DNA of 64,000 nucleotides from Gordonia zhenghanii (GTDB taxonomy: Bacteria; Actinomycetota; Actinomycetes; Mycobacteriales; Mycobacteriaceae), in the NCBI RefSeq assembly GCF_021738965.1, contig NZ_JAKKOQ010000017.1:1-64000 (forward strand). The letters run 5' to 3'. Shown one piece after another: positions 33,865-41,331 of the stretch. Position numbers and translations under genes: made by a program. A model generated the notes under the pieces. The model had not been told where the DNA came from. It made no database searches and saw only the letters and a program-made list of their open reading frames with translations. Numbering within the stretch: the first letter of the stretch is position 1; each line of letters starts with the position of its first letter.

Positions 33865-34463
33865 CGACGATCACCGGCGTTTCGGGTGGAGAAGCGGACG
33901 ACGGCTCGGTTAGGCGATTCGACATCGCCGATGACCTCGTCGACCACCGTGTGGACACGGTCTCGGTCGACCGAGTCGCGGGCGATCACCGTGCACTTCG
34001 CTTTGCGACGGGTGACGACAGTCGTGGCGTGATCGACGCCCGCGACGGCCTGGGCGGCAGCACTGCACCGACGGGCGACGTCGACGCGGCGCGTCCACAG
34101 GACGTCGTGGTCGGTGAGCCGGAGGTGGGTGGCGCGGCGCGGTTTCATCGACGCCACGAGCAACGCGAGGCCGATCACGATGCAGGCGATCGCCGCAGCC
34201 CACATCCAACTGGTCCACGCCGTCTCGCTGGACCAGTGGGCTGCGTGCCCAAGCCACGGGTCGCCGTCGATCCAACCGGCCTCCAGGACGAGATCGCGAA
34301 CCGCGACCCCGCACAACACGAGGAGCGCGATGCCGATGACGGCGCCGAGGATTGCTGCACCCGGCCGTCCGGACGGTGCGAACACCTTGCGGCTCGCGGT
34401 GTCGGAGGTACCGGCCGGGCGGTTGCCGGTTTCAGTGCTCAAGCTGTCAGTTCTCGAGGTCAT
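33861..34463 (-). CDS. DUF6286-like membrane protein of the Asp23 operon
   Basis: A 200-residue protein: a polar N-terminus of 35 residues, two TM helices (about 36-60 and 88-108), and a soluble C-terminal domain (HLRLTDHDVLWTRRVDVARRCSAAAQAVAGV...VRFSTRNAG). Such proteins accompany Asp23/Gls24 genes in actinobacteria, and the C-terminal domain may pair with Asp23. It overlaps the upstream Asp23 gene by 17 bp and the downstream gene by 4 bp. The function is unknown. Confidence 0.65.
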   Translation of the reverse strand: MTSRTDSLSTETGNRPAGTSDTASRKVFAPSGRPGAAILGAVIGIALLVLCGVAVRDLVLEAGWIDGDPWLGHAAHWSSETAWTSWMWAAAIACIVIGLALLVASMKPRRATHLRLTDHDVLWTRRVDVARRCSAAAQAVAGVDHATTVVTRRKAKCTVIARDSVDRDRVHTVVDEVIGDVESPNRAVVRFSTRNAGDRR

Positions 34464-34956
34464 GGACGTCCTCCGATGCTGTGGCGCGCTCGGGCGATTC
34501 GGTGACGCTCGGCAGGTCGATGTAACCCTGCTTTCTGCGTTTCACCTCGTCGCGCGGAACGAATTGGCGGACAGTGACATCCACTCTGAGCGGACGATCG
34601 CCGACGAACGCCTCGAGCTCGTCGGCGACGGACTCGCGGATCTGCTGGCAGACGCGAGTCACTGCACTCGGCCACACCAGGGCGACGGTCATCGACAGGC
34701 GACGAGCAGTCCCTGCAGCATCGACAGTGGCTTGCGGGAGATCCGAACTGATCCCCAGCAAGTCCGTCGCCGACGATCCGAGGACCGAACCGACGGTGCC
34801 CTGCTGACGGACGACGCCGTCGACGTTGAGGGCTGCGCGTTCGGCGATCCTCTGGATCACTCGGTCGGCGATGACGAGAGTGCCCGCCGGGCGGATACTC
34901 GCCGAGGCCGCGTCGCCCTCCACGACGCGGTCCTCGGCGAGAGTCTCATCAACCAC
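34447..34956 (-). CDS. Asp23/Gls24 family protein
   Basis: A 169-residue soluble protein with the Asp23 pattern: GTLVIADRVIQRIAERAALNVDGV near the N-terminus, a beta-rich centre (RRLSMTVALVWPSAVTRVCQQIRESVADELE) and RVDVTVRQFVP. Asp23/Gls24 proteins form a network beneath the membrane and respond to cell-envelope stress. The GTG start at 34956 overlaps the preceding 59-codon gene by 8 bp. A charged tail of about 30 residues follows the domain. Confidence 0.85.
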   Translation of the reverse strand: MVDETLAEDRVVEGDAASASIRPAGTLVIADRVIQRIAERAALNVDGVVRQQGTVGSVLGSSATDLLGISSDLPQATVDAAGTARRLSMTVALVWPSAVTRVCQQIRESVADELEAFVGDRPLRVDVTVRQFVPRDEVKRRKQGYIDLPSVTESPERATASEDVHDLEN

Positions 34957-35128
34957 GGCCGCGGCTCCGAACCACTGCGCCGAGGTCGAGGGTGCCTTCG
35001 AGCTGCAAACCGACGATCACACCGATCAGGCCGAAGACGAGTGCGAGCACCAGTCCCCAGAACCCGCCGACGAGAGCCGCCAACGCAAGGAGCAGTCCGG
35101 CAAACAATCCGATGACGGCTTTGTTCAT
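34949..35128 (-). CDS. Small membrane protein of the Asp23 operon (DUF2273-like)
   Basis: A 59-residue protein read directly from the minus strand: MNKAVIGLFAGLLLALAALV followed by GGFWGLVLALVFGLIGVIVG and LQLEGTLDLGAVVRSRGRG. Two glycine-rich TM helices with a basic tail are typical of the DUF2273 proteins encoded within Asp23/AmaP operons. The ATG at 35128 overlaps the TGA of the preceding gene (ATGA), and its own end overlaps the next gene by 8 bp. This tight packing supports it as a real, translated gene despite its size. Confidence 0.75.
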   Translation of the reverse strand: MNKAVIGLFAGLLLALAALVGGFWGLVLALVFGLIGVIVGLQLEGTLDLGAVVRSRGRG

Positions 35129-35445
35129 CAGCCAGCCTTCCTCGTCTGTGCGATGTCTTCGACGACCACCGAGAACTCCAGCCCGGTGATCGACTCCGCG
35201 GTGTCGCGGACTGCCGCAGCCACTTCCTGCAAGTCGTACGTCAGATCGGCGACGATGTGGACCTCCCCGTCCTCGTCGCGGAGCGCGATGCCCGACACGC
35301 GTTGTCCGGGCATGTATGTCGCGACCTCGCCGAACAGCCCGCTGTGCAGGTCGATGACCCCGGGCAGCGCAAGGACCGCGTCTGCGATCTGCTCGGCCAC
35401 TGACCCGACCTCGACCGCGTCAGCAGGACCACTATCGGCAGTCAT
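35128..35445 (-). CDS. Asp23/Gls24-like small protein
   Basis: A 105-residue protein (VAEQIADAVLALPGVIDLHSG, RVSGIALRDEDGEVHIVADLTYDLQEVAAAVRD, LEFSVVVEDI) with the alpha-beta repeat of the Asp23 fold but shorter than the classic member. The ATG at 35445 shares its A with the TGA of the preceding gene, and AGGG lies 7 bp upstream. A GTG one codon earlier is possible. It probably forms mixed assemblies with the other Asp23-type proteins of the operon. Confidence 0.75.
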   Translation of the reverse strand: MTADSGPADAVEVGSVAEQIADAVLALPGVIDLHSGLFGEVATYMPGQRVSGIALRDEDGEVHIVADLTYDLQEVAAAVRDTAESITGLEFSVVVEDIAQTRKAG

Positions 35446-35975
35446 CACTCGACCCTCCGCGCACTTTCTGTCTTCTCCTCTTCCTCCCCGAAGCTCACGT
35501 CGTGCACGGTCACGTTGACCTCGGTGACCTCCAGGCCGGTCATCTGCTCGATCGCGGTGATCACGTTGCGACGGATGGCGGCGGCGAGCTGGTGGATCGC
35601 GACGCCGTAGTCGGCCACGATCGACACGTCGACGGCTGCCTGACGCTCACCGACCTCGACGTTGATGCCCTGTGTGGCACTCACGGTCGTTCCCGGAATC
35701 ACCTCGCGGACCTTGCCGACCATGCGCTCGGTGGTCCCGCCGACGTCGTAGACGCCGTCGATCTCGCGAGCAGCGATGCCCGCGATCTTCGCGACGACGA
35801 TGTCGGCGATCGAGGTGCGGCCGCGGTCGGCCGCAGTGTCGCGTCGCACGACCTCGCGGCCTGCCGCATGCTCAGCTTCGCGCGTCGATGGAGCGACAGT
35901 CTTCTCCCCAGAGACCGTCTTCTCTGCAGTCGGCTTCTTCTCCTGCGTTGCTGTGGTGGTGGCGTTGTCAGACAC
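35445..35975 (-). CDS. Asp23/Gls24 family envelope stress protein, first gene of operon
   Basis: A 176-residue protein. A charged, disordered N-terminus (about 1-60) is followed by a full Asp23 domain: TSIADIVVAKIAGIAAREIDGVYDV, VGERQAAVDVSIVADYGVAIHQLAAAIRRNVITAIEQMTGLEVTEVNVTV. The GTG at 35975 is chosen because AAGGAG lies 7 bp upstream; the longer frame to 36116 runs into the divergent sigma-factor promoter. It leads the six-gene minus-strand operon that ends with the AmaP-like gene and diverges from an ECF sigma gene that probably regulates it. Confidence 0.85.
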   Translation of the reverse strand: MSDNATTTATQEKKPTAEKTVSGEKTVAPSTREAEHAAGREVVRRDTAADRGRTSIADIVVAKIAGIAAREIDGVYDVGGTTERMVGKVREVIPGTTVSATQGINVEVGERQAAVDVSIVADYGVAIHQLAAAIRRNVITAIEQMTGLEVTEVNVTVHDVSFGEEEEKTESARRVE

Positions 35976-36092
35976 ACGAGCTCCTTCGTCATATTCTCGT
36001 TTGCACACCGATCGCGACCCCTCGTCCGGCCGAAGCCGAATCACGCGACCCGTGTGTAAAGTCAGTCGCATCGACACAAAGAAGTTGCACGC
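35976..36092. promoter_or_regulatory. Divergent promoter region, Asp23 operon / ECF sigma
   Basis: 117 bp between two divergent stress operons. On the plus strand TAAAGT (36057-36062) is a possible -10 element about 30 bp before the sigma ATG, with AAGAAG as a weak ribosome site. On the minus strand an AAGGAG lies before the GTG at 35975. Autoregulation by the sigma factor is plausible, but no ECF promoter consensus could be assigned by eye. Confidence 0.4.
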
Positions 36093-36728
36093 ATGAATGT
36101 ACGTGATGTCGGTCACAACGACAGCCTCGACCTAGATGACCTGTCCGATGACGAGCTCGCAGGCGCCGCGGCAGTGGGTGATGCCGAAGCGTTCGAGGTG
36201 CTGGTCAGGCGCATGTCGCCGGTCTTGTTGCGCTATATGCGGCGCATGGTCAACGAGCCTCAGACAGCCGAAGACCTGGCCCAGGAGACGCTCCTCGATG
36301 CGTGGAAGGGGCTTCCCGACTTCGCCTTTCGAAGCTCGTTCCGGACCTGGATGTTCGCGGTCGCGCATCGGAAGACGGTCGACTACTACCGTCGACGGCG
36401 GGATCTCCCGACCGACGGGGAGCGGTTCGAGGAACTCGTCGCCCAGGGGCCGTTGCCTGCCGACACCGCCGAACATTCGGCTTTGATGGACGCATTGCGT
36501 GCAGAACTGGGAAACTTGCCGCACACTTCGAGGGCCGCGTGGTGGCTCAAAGAAGTCGAAGGGCTGACCCTCGTCGAGATCTCGGAGGTCTTGCGCATCA
36601 GTACCGGGTCGGTACGGGGGCATCTACAGCGAGCGAGGAAATTCCTGGTCACGCGACTCGCCCCGTGGCAACCAGGCGCGAGGCACGACGACGGACCGGC
36701 CGCGACCGGGAAAGGAGGTCGACCATGA
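36093..36728 (+). CDS. ECF-type sigma-70 family RNA polymerase sigma factor
   Basis: A 211-residue sigma factor with only regions 2 and 4. Region 2 (about 35-105) has RRMSPVLLRYMRRMVNEPQTAEDLAQETLLDAWKGL and FRTWMFAVAHRKTVDYYRRRR. Region 4 (about 140-190) has LPHTSRAAWWLKEVEGLTLVEISEVLRISTGSVRGHLQRARKFL. It redirects RNA polymerase to stress promoters. Its stop overlaps the ATG of an Asp23-like gene in the position usually held by an anti-sigma factor. The divergent Asp23 operon is the obvious target. Confidence 0.9.
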   Translation: MNVRDVGHNDSLDLDDLSDDELAGAAAVGDAEAFEVLVRRMSPVLLRYMRRMVNEPQTAEDLAQETLLDAWKGLPDFAFRSSFRTWMFAVAHRKTVDYYRRRRDLPTDGERFEELVAQGPLPADTAEHSALMDALRAELGNLPHTSRAAWWLKEVEGLTLVEISEVLRISTGSVRGHLQRARKFLVTRLAPWQPGARHDDGPAATGKGGRP

Positions 36729-37192
36729 ACGACGTACGTTACGACGAGTCGACCGACGACCCCACCGACGCGTGGCTGGTCGACGCGATCCGCGACGACC
36801 GCGAGCCCGACAGCGATGTGGAACGACTGATCACGTCGATCTCGTCCGGGCTCAGTCGCATCCGGCGGCCGGCGCGGATGCTCGCCGCCGACGAGCGCGG
36901 CGTGTCGGTCAGCGATCGAATCGTCAAGGAACTGATCGCGGTTCGGATCCGGCGCGCATTGGGTCGACTCGTCGTGTTCGCGTCCATCGACGGTCCCGAG
37001 GACGAGGTCGACGGCGTCCGTATCGGCCTGATCGCGCGGTACACAGATAGTCTGATCGCGCAGTCTGACCAGGTCAGGGACGTGGTCGAGGATGTTTTGA
37101 CGTCGACGATCGGAGTGCACGCGAGCGCTGCCGCGCGCACCAACATCTCGGTGCGCTGGCAGGACCTGTACACGCGCGAGTGGCTGGACTGA
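36725..37192 (+). CDS. Asp23-like protein co-transcribed with the sigma factor
   Basis: A 155-residue soluble protein. The N-terminal 45 residues are acidic (DVRYDESTDDPTDAWLVDAI), followed by an Asp23-like alpha-beta domain: VSVSDRIVKELIAVRIRRALGRLVVFASID, RIGLIARYTDSLIAQSDQVRDVVEDVLTSTIG, ISVRWQDLYTREWLD. AAAGGAGG lies 7 bp before the ATG, which overlaps the sigma stop by 4 bp. There is no membrane segment and no zinc-binding anti-sigma motif. Its place directly after the sigma gene suggests it modulates the sigma factor or links it to the Asp23 scaffold (inference). Confidence 0.7.
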   Translation: MNDVRYDESTDDPTDAWLVDAIRDDREPDSDVERLITSISSGLSRIRRPARMLAADERGVSVSDRIVKELIAVRIRRALGRLVVFASIDGPEDEVDGVRIGLIARYTDSLIAQSDQVRDVVEDVLTSTIGVHASAAARTNISVRWQDLYTREWLD

Positions 37193-37213
37193 CCCCCTGG
37201 GGTTGGGACGCGG

Positions 37214-38008
37214 TCAGCCCTCGCGCGCGTCGCGCCAGGCGACGAGGCGCTCCACGGTCGACAGGTCGTAGTCGGGTCCGTTGACCGCGTACGTCAGGAG
37301 TGTCACGCCTTCGGCCGTGATGTCGTCGGCGAACCGGAGCAGACCGTCGACGTCATCGCGACTCTTCAGTTCGGCGGAACGTTCGATGCTCGCCGGGTCG
37401 CGGCCGACGGCGGCGCAGTGCTCGGCGAGGATGGCCGACTTGTGCCGGTACGTCTCGACGTCGACGAACGAATGCCAGATGTCGGCGTGGGTTGCGACGT
37501 GGCGCAGCGTCTTCCGTTCGCCGCCGCCGCCGATCAGGACCGGGATCTTGCGTGTCGGCTGCGGATTGAGCCGGCCCATCCGGGACTCGATCCGGGGGAG
37601 TGCCTCACCGAGTGCGTCCAGGCGCGACCCCTTGGTCCCGAACTCGTAGCCGTACTCGGTGTAGTCGCGTTCGAACCAGCCGCTCCCGATGCCGAGGACG
37701 ACGCGGCCGCCGGAGATGTGATCGACGGTGCGGGCCATATCGGCCAGCAGCTCCGGATTCCGGTAGCTGTTGCAGGTCACCAGTGGTCCGAGCTCGATCC
37801 GTTCGGTCTGTTCGGCCCAGGCGCCGAGCATCGTCCAGCATTCGAAGTGCGCGCCGTCGGGATCGCCGTACAGCGGATAGAAGTGGTCCCAGTTGAAGGC
37901 GATGTCGACTCCGATGTCCTCGGCGCGACGGACCGCGTCTCTGATGAGCGAGTAGTCGGGCGAGTGCTGCGGCTGGATCTGGACACCGATACGAACGCGT
38001 GAAGTCAT
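37214..38008 (-). CDS. LLM-class F420-dependent oxidoreductase
   Basis: A 264-residue luciferase-like protein: RIGVQIQPQHSPDYSLIRDAVRRAEDIGVDIAFNWDHFYPLYGD, then ELGPLVTCNSYRNPELLADMARTVDHISGGRVVLGIGSGW and IPVLIGGGGERKTLRHVA. This is the F420-dependent TIGR-type branch common in mycobacteria, with N-D-H near the active site. The substrate is unknown. Starts at ATG 38017 or 38008 are possible. CAGAAT lies 7 bp before 38008, which is preferred. It diverges from the methyltransferase gene. Confidence 0.8.
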   Translation of the reverse strand: MTSRVRIGVQIQPQHSPDYSLIRDAVRRAEDIGVDIAFNWDHFYPLYGDPDGAHFECWTMLGAWAEQTERIELGPLVTCNSYRNPELLADMARTVDHISGGRVVLGIGSGWFERDYTEYGYEFGTKGSRLDALGEALPRIESRMGRLNPQPTRKIPVLIGGGGERKTLRHVATHADIWHSFVDVETYRHKSAILAEHCAAVGRDPASIERSAELKSRDDVDGLLRFADDITAEGVTLLTYAVNGPDYDLSTVERLVAWRDAREG

Positions 38009-38104
38009 GCCGTCCATTCTGTACCCCCGCGCCAGCACCCTCCATTTTTGCCAATACAGCAACATGCAATGACAAATCAGCATGACGCTGGCACTGTGGT
38101 CACT

Positions 38105-38734
38105 ATGACGACAGAACACACGCACGGACCGGCAGCCGCCGGTCGCCACCCGGAGACTGCGCAGGAGTGGGACGAGAAGTACTCGACGTCCGACCGACTG
38201 TGGACGACGAACGTCAATCCCGCTCTCGTCACTGAGGTCGAGTCGCTCGAGCCGGGCACGGCGTTGGACGTCGGCAGCGGCGAAGGCGCCGACGCGCGGT
38301 GGCTCGCGGGCAAGGGATGGAAGGTCACCGCCGTCGACATCTCTCAGGTCGCGATGGACCGGGCCCGTGCCGCCGACCCGGACGGTTCGATCGGCTGGCA
38401 TCGACTCGACGTGACGACCGATCCGATTCCGAACGCGCCGTTCGGTCTCGTGTCGGCCGTCTACTTTCACATCGCTCGCTCGCAGGAACGACTCCTCGAC
38501 GCGCTGCTCGGCGCGGTCGAGCCCGGCGGACAGTTCCTGCTGGTCGTCCATGCGGCACAGGGTATGAAGGAGCACGGCTTCGATCCGTCGGACTACTTCT
38601 TCCCGTCCGACATCGCCGCTCGACTCGGTGACGATTGGGAGATCGTGGTGAACGAGGTCCGCCCGCGCGGGGTGGCGGCCGGGGACGGCGCGCACGTCGA
38701 CGACGATGTGTTGCGGGCCCGTCGAATCCGGTGA
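38105..38734 (+). CDS. Class I SAM-dependent methyltransferase
   Basis: A 209-residue methyltransferase: AQEWDEKYSTSDRLWTTNVNP, motif I ALDVGSGEGADARWLAGKGWKVTAVDISQVAMDRA and the later SAVYFHIARSQERLLDALLGAVEPGGQFLLVVHA. The layout is like TehB/thiopurine-type small-molecule methyltransferases; the substrate is unknown. The ATG at 38105 is used because the SAM domain follows the usual short N-terminus; the frame extends back to 38048 without a ribosome site. The gap to the divergent oxidoreductase is AT-rich and may hold both promoters. Confidence 0.8.
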   Translation: MTTEHTHGPAAAGRHPETAQEWDEKYSTSDRLWTTNVNPALVTEVESLEPGTALDVGSGEGADARWLAGKGWKVTAVDISQVAMDRARAADPDGSIGWHRLDVTTDPIPNAPFGLVSAVYFHIARSQERLLDALLGAVEPGGQFLLVVHAAQGMKEHGFDPSDYFFPSDIAARLGDDWEIVVNEVRPRGVAAGDGAHVDDDVLRARRIR

Positions 38735-38735
38735 A

Positions 38736-39356
38736 TCAGATCCAGCCCAGCTCTCGTGCTTTGACGGCGGCCTCGTAGCGGTTGGCGACGGCGAGCTTGG
38801 CCATCGCCGACGACAGATAGTTGCGGGTGGTGCCCGCCGAGAGGTGGGCGCGGGTGGCGATCTCGTCGATGGACGCGCCGTCGATCGCGAACTCGAGGAC
38901 GTCGGCTTCGCGCGGGGTCAGCACTGAGTCGCCGGTGCTGATCGCTTCGGCGGCGAGTTCCGGGTCGACATAGCGTCCGCCGTCGTGGACCGAGCGGATC
39001 ACGGTGGCGAGGGTCGTAGCGGACGCCGTCTTGGGGAGGAATCCGCGCACCCCGATCGACAGCGCACGTTTGAGGTATCCGGGTCGGCCGTGGCTGGTGA
39101 CGATCAGGCAGCCGGCGCCGGGGGTGAGCTTCAGGATCTGCTGTGCCGTCTCGATACCGTCGATGCCGGGCAGTTGCAGATCGAGGACGGCGACGGCGGT
39201 CGGCAGCCCGTCGTCGGCGCGGGCGCGCCACAGGTCGACGAGTTCTTCACCGGTCCCGACGTGGGCGATGACTTCCAGATCGTCCTCGAGGCCGAGCATG
39301 GTGGCCATCGCCGACCGGATCAGGGTCTCGTCGTCGGCCATAAGGACTGGAATCAT
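38736..39356 (-). CDS. NarL/LuxR-family response regulator
   Basis: A 206-residue regulator. The receiver domain (about 1-120) has phospho-acceptor D in AVLDLQLPGIDG, the DD pair in MADDETLI and K in LPKTAS. The C-terminal LuxR HTH is LTPREADVLEFAIDGASIDEIATRAHLSAGTTRNYLSSAMAKL. The ATG at 39356 overlaps the kinase stop (ATGA). With the DesK-like kinase it forms a two-component system that probably controls the ABC transporter genes of the same operon, as in DesKR or LiaRS-type loci. Confidence 0.9.
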   Translation of the reverse strand: MIPVLMADDETLIRSAMATMLGLEDDLEVIAHVGTGEELVDLWRARADDGLPTAVAVLDLQLPGIDGIETAQQILKLTPGAGCLIVTSHGRPGYLKRALSIGVRGFLPKTASATTLATVIRSVHDGGRYVDPELAAEAISTGDSVLTPREADVLEFAIDGASIDEIATRAHLSAGTTRNYLSSAMAKLAVANRYEAAVKARELGWI

Positions 39357-40522
39357 GCCGTCTCCCAACGGATCTCAAGAGTGAATCGATCGCCGTCGGC
39401 GTCGGTGGTCAGGCGTCCGCGGACCTTGTCGAGTCGTTCGGTGAGGCCGCGGAGACCGGAGTGCTCGCCTTCGGCTGAGGTCACGCCGTCGTTGGTCAGG
39501 CTCATACCCGACGGCCCCAGTGTGAGGGTGGCGGTCCTCGCGGACGAGTGACGCACAATGTTGGTGGTGCCTTCGCGCACGACCCACGCCGCGGTCTCGT
39601 GGAGTTCTTCGGGGACGGTGCCGCTGTCGCCGTGGACCGTCAGTCGGCATCCGGCGGCGTCGAGAAGCGCTTGGGCGCCTGCGATCTCGCCGGTCAGATC
39701 GATCCCGCGGTAGCCGCGGACCAGCGAGCGCATCTCTTCGAGCGAGGCGACGGCAAGGGCCTTCACTTGATCCATCTCGTCGGCGGCTCGGTCTGCAGCG
39801 CCGGCGTGAGACAGTCGGGACGCGAGTTCGCTCTTGACCGCGATCGTGGAGAATCCGCGTCCCACCACGTCGTGCAGATCGCGAGAGAAGCGGAGGCGTT
39901 CCTCGGCCACGTGAAGCTGTGCCTGCGTCTCGCGCGCCTTGTCCAGGCCGTCGACGACGTGCAGCGCCCACAGCGACAGGCGGGTGATGGCCACGCAGGC
40001 GACGGTTACTGCCAACAGGGTGACGCTCACCGCCGCATAGCCGCCTGGTGCGCCGAACGCTGCGATTGTCGCGGCGACGGCTGCGACCGCGAGGAGCCAA
40101 CGCCACCGCGAGAACGCGAACGTCGACAACGAGGCGAAGCCGACGACCACCCAGCCGACACCGAGGCCTGTCTCGGCGTCGAGGGAGGCCGCAACGTACA
40201 GCCCGCCGCCCCAGGCGGCCGCGAATCCGACGGCGCCCGCGATCGCGAGTCTGCGGTTGGCAGCCGAACCAGTTCGCGTCGTCAGTTCCGGCCGCGATTC
40301 GAAGGCGAGGACCGCGGACAGGGTGGCGAGCGCGGTCGCGACGACGACGCTGGGGTATTTGTGCCCGCTGACCATCGCGGTGAGCCCCACGATGATCGCG
40401 GTGCCCTCCAATGTCCACCTGGTGTAGACGCGATACTTCGCGGGTTCGGACAGGCGCTGCCACCGGTCGAGCGGAGCGAGGGGGGATTTGTGCCGGTCGA
40501 GCGGAGCTCGAGCGTTTTTCAT
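39353..40522 (-). CDS. DesK-like sensor histidine kinase (HisKA_3)
   Basis: A 389-residue membrane kinase. The cytoplasmic N-terminus is followed by about five TM helices (about 45-195). The DHp box is RFSRDLHDVVGRGFSTIAVKSELASRL with the phospho-histidine in LHD, and the ATP-binding end is WVVREGTTNIVRHSSA and SGLRGLTERLDKVRG. The first 20 residues contain two units of the dispersed repeat (translated PLDRHKSPLAPLDRW). The ATG at 40522 overlaps the permease stop. It senses membrane or antibiotic state (inference) and signals to the downstream response regulator. Confidence 0.9.
   Translation of the reverse strand: MKNARAPLDRHKSPLAPLDRWQRLSEPAKYRVYTRWTLEGTAIIVGLTAMVSGHKYPSVVVATALATLSAVLAFESRPELTTRTGSAANRRLAIAGAVGFAAAWGGGLYVAASLDAETGLGVGWVVVGFASLSTFAFSRWRWLLAVAAVAATIAAFGAPGGYAAVSVTLLAVTVACVAITRLSLWALHVVDGLDKARETQAQLHVAEERLRFSRDLHDVVGRGFSTIAVKSELASRLSHAGAADRAADEMDQVKALAVASLEEMRSLVRGYRGIDLTGEIAGAQALLDAAGCRLTVHGDSGTVPEELHETAAWVVREGTTNIVRHSSARTATLTLGPSGMSLTNDGVTSAEGEHSGLRGLTERLDKVRGRLTTDADGDRFTLEIRWETA
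40463..40506. repeat. Dispersed repeat inside the kinase N-terminus
   Basis: CCGGTCGAGCGGAG occurs at 40463-40476 and 40493-40506, a 30-bp period that keeps the frame. It is the same core as at 14958-15035 and 59645-59806, read here as PLDR repeats of the kinase. Confidence 0.7.
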
Positions 40523-41331
40523 CCGCGGTCGTCCCAGCGGAATCCTTTGTAGACGAGGGCGATCGCGATTGCGGTCCATATGACCAGTGTCGCAACTGGG
40601 CGGCCGGCTTCGGCGAAGGTACCGGCGAAATCGGCGACGGGAGCGTCGGCGCCCGCAGTGGCGGTCTTGCCTGCCGTGCCCAGGTGCATGAGGTCGGAGA
40701 CCGCCGCGTACGGCGTCCAGCCGAGCAGGTCGGCGGCCCGGTCGGGGAGCGTGGAGCGGATGTTCCCCATCCCGACCATGGCGAGCGCCATCACGGGGAG
40801 CGACGTGATCTGCGCGGCTTCGGCGTTCTTGGTGAATCCGCTGGTGGCGAGGGCGAGGAGGCCGAACACGATGGCTCCGCCGACGAGTCCGATCGCCATC
40901 GCGAGCACGTTGACCGGTCCCGGTGCGCCGGTCGCGTACACGATGGCGCAGACGAGGAGCGACGACATCGTGGTGACGGCGACGCCGGGCACGTTGGGCG
41001 CCGCGAGGATCTGCCAGTCGGCGGCTTCCCCGGTGCGGAGCCGTTTCAGCACGCCTTCGCTGCGGCGGGTCGTGACCATCGAGAGCACCGTGTAGTACTG
41101 CACGAACATGAGGGCGAACAGCGCGAACATGTCGAAGGTTGCGGCGACCGCGTCCCGGTCGACCTGACCGTCGTTGCCGTTGCGGACGAGGAGGTAGGTC
41201 GCGACCGGCAGGAGGACCGGGAAGATCACGCCGGTGACGACGAGCGTCTTGTTGCGACGGAACTGCAGGAACTCGGCGCGTGCGAGCGACGCCAGGGGAC
41301 TGCGACGGAATGTGGGTGCTGCGGTGGTCAT
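40519..41331 (-). CDS. ABC-2 type transporter permease
   Basis: A 270-residue permease with six TM helices. The N-terminal amphipathic part (SPLASLARAEFLQFRRNKTLVVTGVIFPVLLPVATYLL) and the LPVMALAMVGMGNIRSTLPDRAADLLGWTPYAAVSDLMHLG region are typical of ABC-2 drug/antibiotic exporters. It overlaps the ATPase gene upstream and the kinase gene downstream by 4 bp each, so ATPase, permease, kinase and regulator are produced together. Confidence 0.9.
   Translation of the reverse strand: MTTAAPTFRRSPLASLARAEFLQFRRNKTLVVTGVIFPVLLPVATYLLVRNGNDGQVDRDAVAATFDMFALFALMFVQYYTVLSMVTTRRSEGVLKRLRTGEAADWQILAAPNVPGVAVTTMSSLLVCAIVYATGAPGPVNVLAMAIGLVGGAIVFGLLALATSGFTKNAEAAQITSLPVMALAMVGMGNIRSTLPDRAADLLGWTPYAAVSDLMHLGTAGKTATAGADAPVADFAGTFAEAGRPVATLVIWTAIAIALVYKGFRWDDRG

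Noticed and set aside
37193..37213. Terminator hairpin ACCCC/GGGGT after the Asp23-like gene
   Set aside because: A stem of 5 bp with a 2-nt loop is too weak to support.
38018..38104. Riboswitch or sRNA in the AT-rich gap between the oxidoreductase and methyltransferase genes
   Set aside because: No conserved stem-loop pattern could be recognised; only promoter-like AT-rich sequence.
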